Assembly: GCF_004123835.1 (NCBI RefSeq)
Contig: NZ_MZMU01000017.1
Coordinates: 1 to 64,000 of the forward strand
DNA length: 64,000 nucleotides
Source: Rhizobium leguminosarum
GTDB lineage: Bacteria; Pseudomonadota; Alphaproteobacteria; Rhizobiales; Rhizobiaceae
Direction of reading: 5' to 3'
Shown piece by piece: positions 61,432 through 64,000 of this stretch (position 1 is its first letter; each line of letters starts with the position of its first letter). Under the pieces are notes generated by a model. The model worked only from the letters and a program-made list of their open reading frames with translations, ran no database searches and was not told the origin of the DNA. The position numbers were made by a program, and so were the translations under genes.

Positions 61432-62241
61432 TCACCGGGCCTTGCTCGATTTCAGCTCTGCGGCCACAGACTTTTTCAACGCGTCCATGATGTTCACGAC
61501 ATTCGAGGCCGGAGCGGCGTCCGGCTTGCCCTTCGCGGCCTTCTTGGCGGGCTTGAGAGCCTTCTTCTTCTCGGCAATGATCTTCAGCAGGCTTTCTTGG
61601 ATCGGGTCGCTGACCATGTCCGGGGACCACCGGGAGGTCTTCTGCTTGATCAACTGCTGGACCAGTGGGATCAGCTCGGGGTCAGCCTCTTCATCGATTC
61701 CTTCGAAGTAGGATTCCTCGGGACGCACTTCGTCGCCGAACCGCAGCGTCCAGAGAACGATGCCTTCGCCGCGAGGTTCGAGAACGACCGCGCGCTCGCG
61801 ACGACCTATTACGAGCTTCGACACGCCGACGACTTTGTCCGATGCCATCGCATCTCGAATGACGGCAAACGCTTCATGTCCGACCGGGTCGTCGGGCATC
61901 AGGTAATGGGGCTTCTCCAGATAGACCCATTCGATGCTATCGGCCGGCACGAACTTGTCGATGTCGATGGTCTTCACCGTATCGAGTGCCACGGCGTCGA
62001 GGTCGTCGTCCGTCAGGATGATGTAGTCGTTCTCGCCGCGGGCGTAGCCCTTGGTTTCGTTTTCGTCCTTCACTGGTTTGCCGGTTACGGAGTCGACGTA
62101 CTGTGAGACGACACGATTTCCTGTTTCCTTGTTGAGCGTGTGGAAGCGAACCTTTTCGCTCTCGCTTGTTGCCGGACTCATTGCCACTGGACATGTAACC
62201 AATGACAGCTTGAGATAGCCTTTCCAGTATGGGCGCGGCAT
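61432..62241 (-). CDS. ku: Ku protein (non-homologous end joining)
   Basis: A 269-residue bacterial Ku. It begins RPYWKGYLKLSLVTCPVAM, then SESEKVRFHTLNKETGNRV and GYARGENDYIILTDDDL, all typical of the Ku ring domain; the C-terminus is Lys-rich (KKKALKPAKKAAKGK). Ku binds broken DNA ends and recruits LigD. GGAGACC precedes the ATG. A second Ku gene lies 11 bp upstream in the same direction. Confidence 0.95.
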   Translation of the reverse strand: MPRPYWKGYLKLSLVTCPVAMSPATSESEKVRFHTLNKETGNRVVSQYVDSVTGKPVKDENETKGYARGENDYIILTDDDLDAVALDTVKTIDIDKFVPADSIEWVYLEKPHYLMPDDPVGHEAFAVIRDAMASDKVVGVSKLVIGRRERAVVLEPRGEGIVLWTLRFGDEVRPEESYFEGIDEEADPELIPLVQQLIKQKTSRWSPDMVSDPIQESLLKIIAEKKKALKPAKKAAKGKPDAAPASNVVNIMDALKKSVAAELKSSKAR

Positions 62242-62252
62242 GGATGGTCTCC

Positions 62253-63155
62253 TCAGCTCGCTTTACGCTGCGCGGCGGGCACAGTCGCCGACTTGCCCGA
62301 GGCGCGACGGGCCTTGTCGCGGCCGTTACCAGCGTTGGCATTGGCTGCCGTCCGCTTTGGCTTGCTCTCTGCGGCCTTCATCATTCCAGCGCTCTCTCGA
62401 AGAGCGGCAAGAAGGTCGTTCGGTTTCGAGACCTTGACTTCCTTGCGCTTCGGAATCGCCTTGCCTTCGATCTTCGCCTTCACCAGTTCCGCCACGGCGG
62501 CTTCATAGCGGTCGTCGAAGGTCGCGGGATCGAACTCGCCCTTCTTCGTCGAGATGATGTGCCTTGCGAGATCGAGCATCTCGCCGGTGATTTGGATCTT
62601 CGGCATTTCTTCGAAAGCCTTCGCAGACGAGCGGACCTCGTAGTCGTAGTTCAGCGTCGTTGCGATCAGACCCTTGCCGTGCGGTCTGATGAGGACCGTG
62701 CGCATCCGTCGGAAGAGGACGGTGCGGGCGATGGCCGCGACCTTCGACTTCTTCATTCCGTCCCGCAACGCGGCGAAGGCGTCGCCGCCCATCTTGTCGG
62801 GCGTCAGATAATAGGGCTTGTCGAAGTAGACGTCGTCGACATCGGAGCAGGGGATGAACGCCTCTATCTCGAGGGTCTTGTTGCTCTCAGGGATCGTTGC
62901 GGCGACTTCTTCGGGATCGATGATGATGTACCGGCCGTTCTCGATCTCGAAGCCCTTAGTCTGAGCTTCCTTCGGAACAGGGTCTTCGGTCTCGCTGTCG
63001 ATGAAGACGCGATTGACCCGGTTGCCAGTCAACCTGTTGATCGTATGGAACGTGATGCGTTCCGAGGTGCTGGCGGCGGTGTAGAGCGCGACGCCGCACG
63101 ACACCTCGCTGAACTTGAGGAAGCCCTTCCACTGCGCACGATGACCACCCGCCAC
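62253..63155 (-). CDS. ku: Ku protein (non-homologous end joining), second copy
   Basis: A 300-residue Ku. The core starts AQWKGFLKFSEVSCGVALYT and continues with SERITFHTINRLTGNRV and GFEIENGRYIIIDPEE; the Lys/Arg-rich tail is longer than in the other Ku. The GTG at 63155 is chosen because GGGAG lies 8 bp upstream; an ATG at 63230 has no ribosome site. The two Ku proteins are clearly divergent, so they may form a heterodimer as proposed for some rhizobia. Confidence 0.92.
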   Translation of the reverse strand: MAGGHRAQWKGFLKFSEVSCGVALYTAASTSERITFHTINRLTGNRVNRVFIDSETEDPVPKEAQTKGFEIENGRYIIIDPEEVAATIPESNKTLEIEAFIPCSDVDDVYFDKPYYLTPDKMGGDAFAALRDGMKKSKVAAIARTVLFRRMRTVLIRPHGKGLIATTLNYDYEVRSSAKAFEEMPKIQITGEMLDLARHIISTKKGEFDPATFDDRYEAAVAELVKAKIEGKAIPKRKEVKVSKPNDLLAALRESAGMMKAAESKPKRTAANANAGNGRDKARRASGKSATVPAAQRKAS

Positions 63156-63381
63156 GGCCTTTACTCCCGAATCACTGAGTCGCGACTCAAGACCCGACGA
63201 GGTGATTCGTTCCGACTCGAAACGAATCATTTTTCAATGGCTTACGCCCGTTGCTTTGGAAACTGATTCCGGTATCGCGGATCACCATCCGACAGAGCGC
63301 TGTCGGCAGTGTTAGCCGGCGCCGGAACTTCATGATTCATCAGTCGTTTAGGATGGGCAACTCAACAGGAGGACCTTCCCA

Positions 63382-63555
63382 ATGGCAAACACCAGCCGAG
63401 GCCGCGCACAGGATCGAGCCCGTGTCGCAGGAGGAAAGGATCAGGAGGTCCGGTACGAGGCTGAAAAGGAACGGGTCTCGAAGCCGAAGGTCAAGGAGAC
63501 TGTCAAAAAAGTCGGCAACAGCCGCAAGAAGGTCGAAGCTAGCTTGGAGAAGTAG
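63382..63555 (+). CDS. DUF3606-family small protein
   Basis: A 57-residue basic protein that begins MANTSRGRAQDRARVAGGKD and continues EVRYEAEKERVSKPKVKETV KKVGNSRKKVEASL; the ending VKKVGNSR matches the DUF3606 pattern (KxVGN.R). A strong AGGAGG lies 8 bp upstream. It is divergent from the Ku operon. Function is unknown; many copies occur in Rhizobiales genomes. Confidence 0.8.
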   Translation: MANTSRGRAQDRARVAGGKDQEVRYEAEKERVSKPKVKETVKKVGNSRKKVEASLEK

Positions 63556-63637
63556 AGACAAGGTCACATTCCAGCAACTCGTGGCTGACGAAAGGCGGAA
63601 TCGAATTCCCGGAGATCGATAATCCGCGACCGTCGAG

Positions 63638-64000
63638 CTAGGGAAGCCGTCTCCCGCGCTCGACCATTCGTCCAAACTTCAGCAGCAGGCGCTCAACGTC
63701 CGGCTCGTCTACGCGGCGGTTGGCCTCAGCCGGCGTCAGCCACACGGAATCTCGCTCCGCCATTTCGGGAAAGCGCTTTCGGCTACGGCGGACCTCCAGT
63801 AGGAAGACGGCAACGACCGGTCGCGCTCCACTTCCGTCCTGCATCAGCTTGTCATAGAGGAACTCTCCGAAGGGCTTCTTCTTCGCCCTCCCGATCACGC
63901 CAGCTTCCTCCCAGGCCTCACGTTCTGCCACCTTGCGCGGCTTCAGACCTGATATCGGCCAGCCCTTCGGGAAGGCGTTATCGATCGGTTGCCGTACCCT
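63638..64000 (-). CDS. NUDIX hydrolase (5' end outside window)
   Basis: At least 121 codons are open to the right edge, so the start is outside. The NUDIX region reads GLKPRKVAEREAWEEAGVIG with the conserved REAWEEAGV half. The first Glu of the usual Gx5E pattern appears replaced. PFGEFLYDKLM and VVAVFLLEV follow. Family members cleave nucleoside diphosphate-linked compounds or diphosphoinositol-type substrates. Confidence 0.85.
   Translation of the reverse strand, partial: RVRQPIDNAFPKGWPISGLKPRKVAEREAWEEAGVIGRAKKKPFGEFLYDKLMQDGSGARPVVAVFLLEVRRSRKRFPEMAERDSVWLTPAEANRRVDEPDVERLLLKFGRMVERGRRLP

Noticed and set aside
61327..62106. 259-codon plus-strand open frame over the first Ku gene
   Set aside because: The antisense strand encodes a clear Ku protein; the long open frame is a by-product of its codon bias.

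Overview
The window reads like accessory DNA from a GC-rich alphaproteobacterium, most likely one of the Rhizobiaceae (Rhizobium, Agrobacterium or a relative). This is an inference from base composition, the many LysR, GntR and AraC regulators, polyamine-type ABC transporters, tandem bacterial Ku genes, and small DUF982 and DUF3606 proteins. I saw no rRNA, tRNA, CRISPR array or complete insertion sequence. Toxin-antitoxin pairs, gene fragments and one transposase remnant suggest a plasmid, chromid or genomic island rather than core chromosome.

Positions 1-19180 form one catabolic block. A LysR gene faces a five-gene operon (pxpA, a biotin carrier protein, a biotin carboxylase, pxpB, pxpC). 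A GntR-type regulator with two DNA-binding domains follows, facing a long operon (7278-19180). That operon holds a polyamine-type ABC transporter with two different ATPases and two homologous solute-binding proteins, two short-chain dehydrogenases, a PuuE-like deacetylase or imidase, a small CxxC protein, a CobW-type GTPase and an amidase. Together they could import and open a cyclic amide, imide or related nitrogen compound. The substrate is unknown.

Positions 19181-24114 are a patchwork: an rsgA tail, a Fic protein, a FitAB-like toxin-antitoxin pair, unassigned coding-like fragments, an RTX-protein tail and the 5' part of a mocA-like gene. Positions 24148-29448 hold a paoABCD-like operon for a periplasmic molybdenum aldehyde oxidoreductase, preceded by a previously uncalled 46-codon ORF. 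An AraC gene lies upstream of it.

Positions 30670-44018 are rich in oxidoreductases. One set (a membrane protein, a secreted protein, SDR, NmrA-like, aldo/keto reductase, SnoaL-like) lies between two AraC genes. A second set (thioesterase, TetR, SDR, old yellow enzyme, quinone oxidoreductase, a frameshifted hydrolase, aldo/keto reductase, MaoC) faces a near-palindromic TetR operator. Positions 44019-47884 contain a LigD scrap, an I78 protease inhibitor, a frameshifted glycoside hydrolase-like gene, an SDR/HxlR divergent pair and ParDE.

Positions 47980-58493 hold two divergent AraC genes and a LysR-facing cluster (ring-cleaving dioxygenase, isochorismatase-type hydrolase, XapX protein, amidohydrolase, DoxX, MFS exporter, alpha/beta hydrolase) that resembles quinone or electrophile detoxification loci. 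Positions 58494-64000 contain a TacAT-type pair under a perfect 21-bp inverted repeat, a VapBC pair, an MFS pseudogene, a DUF982 protein, two Ku genes, a DUF3606 protein and a NUDIX gene that runs off the window end.
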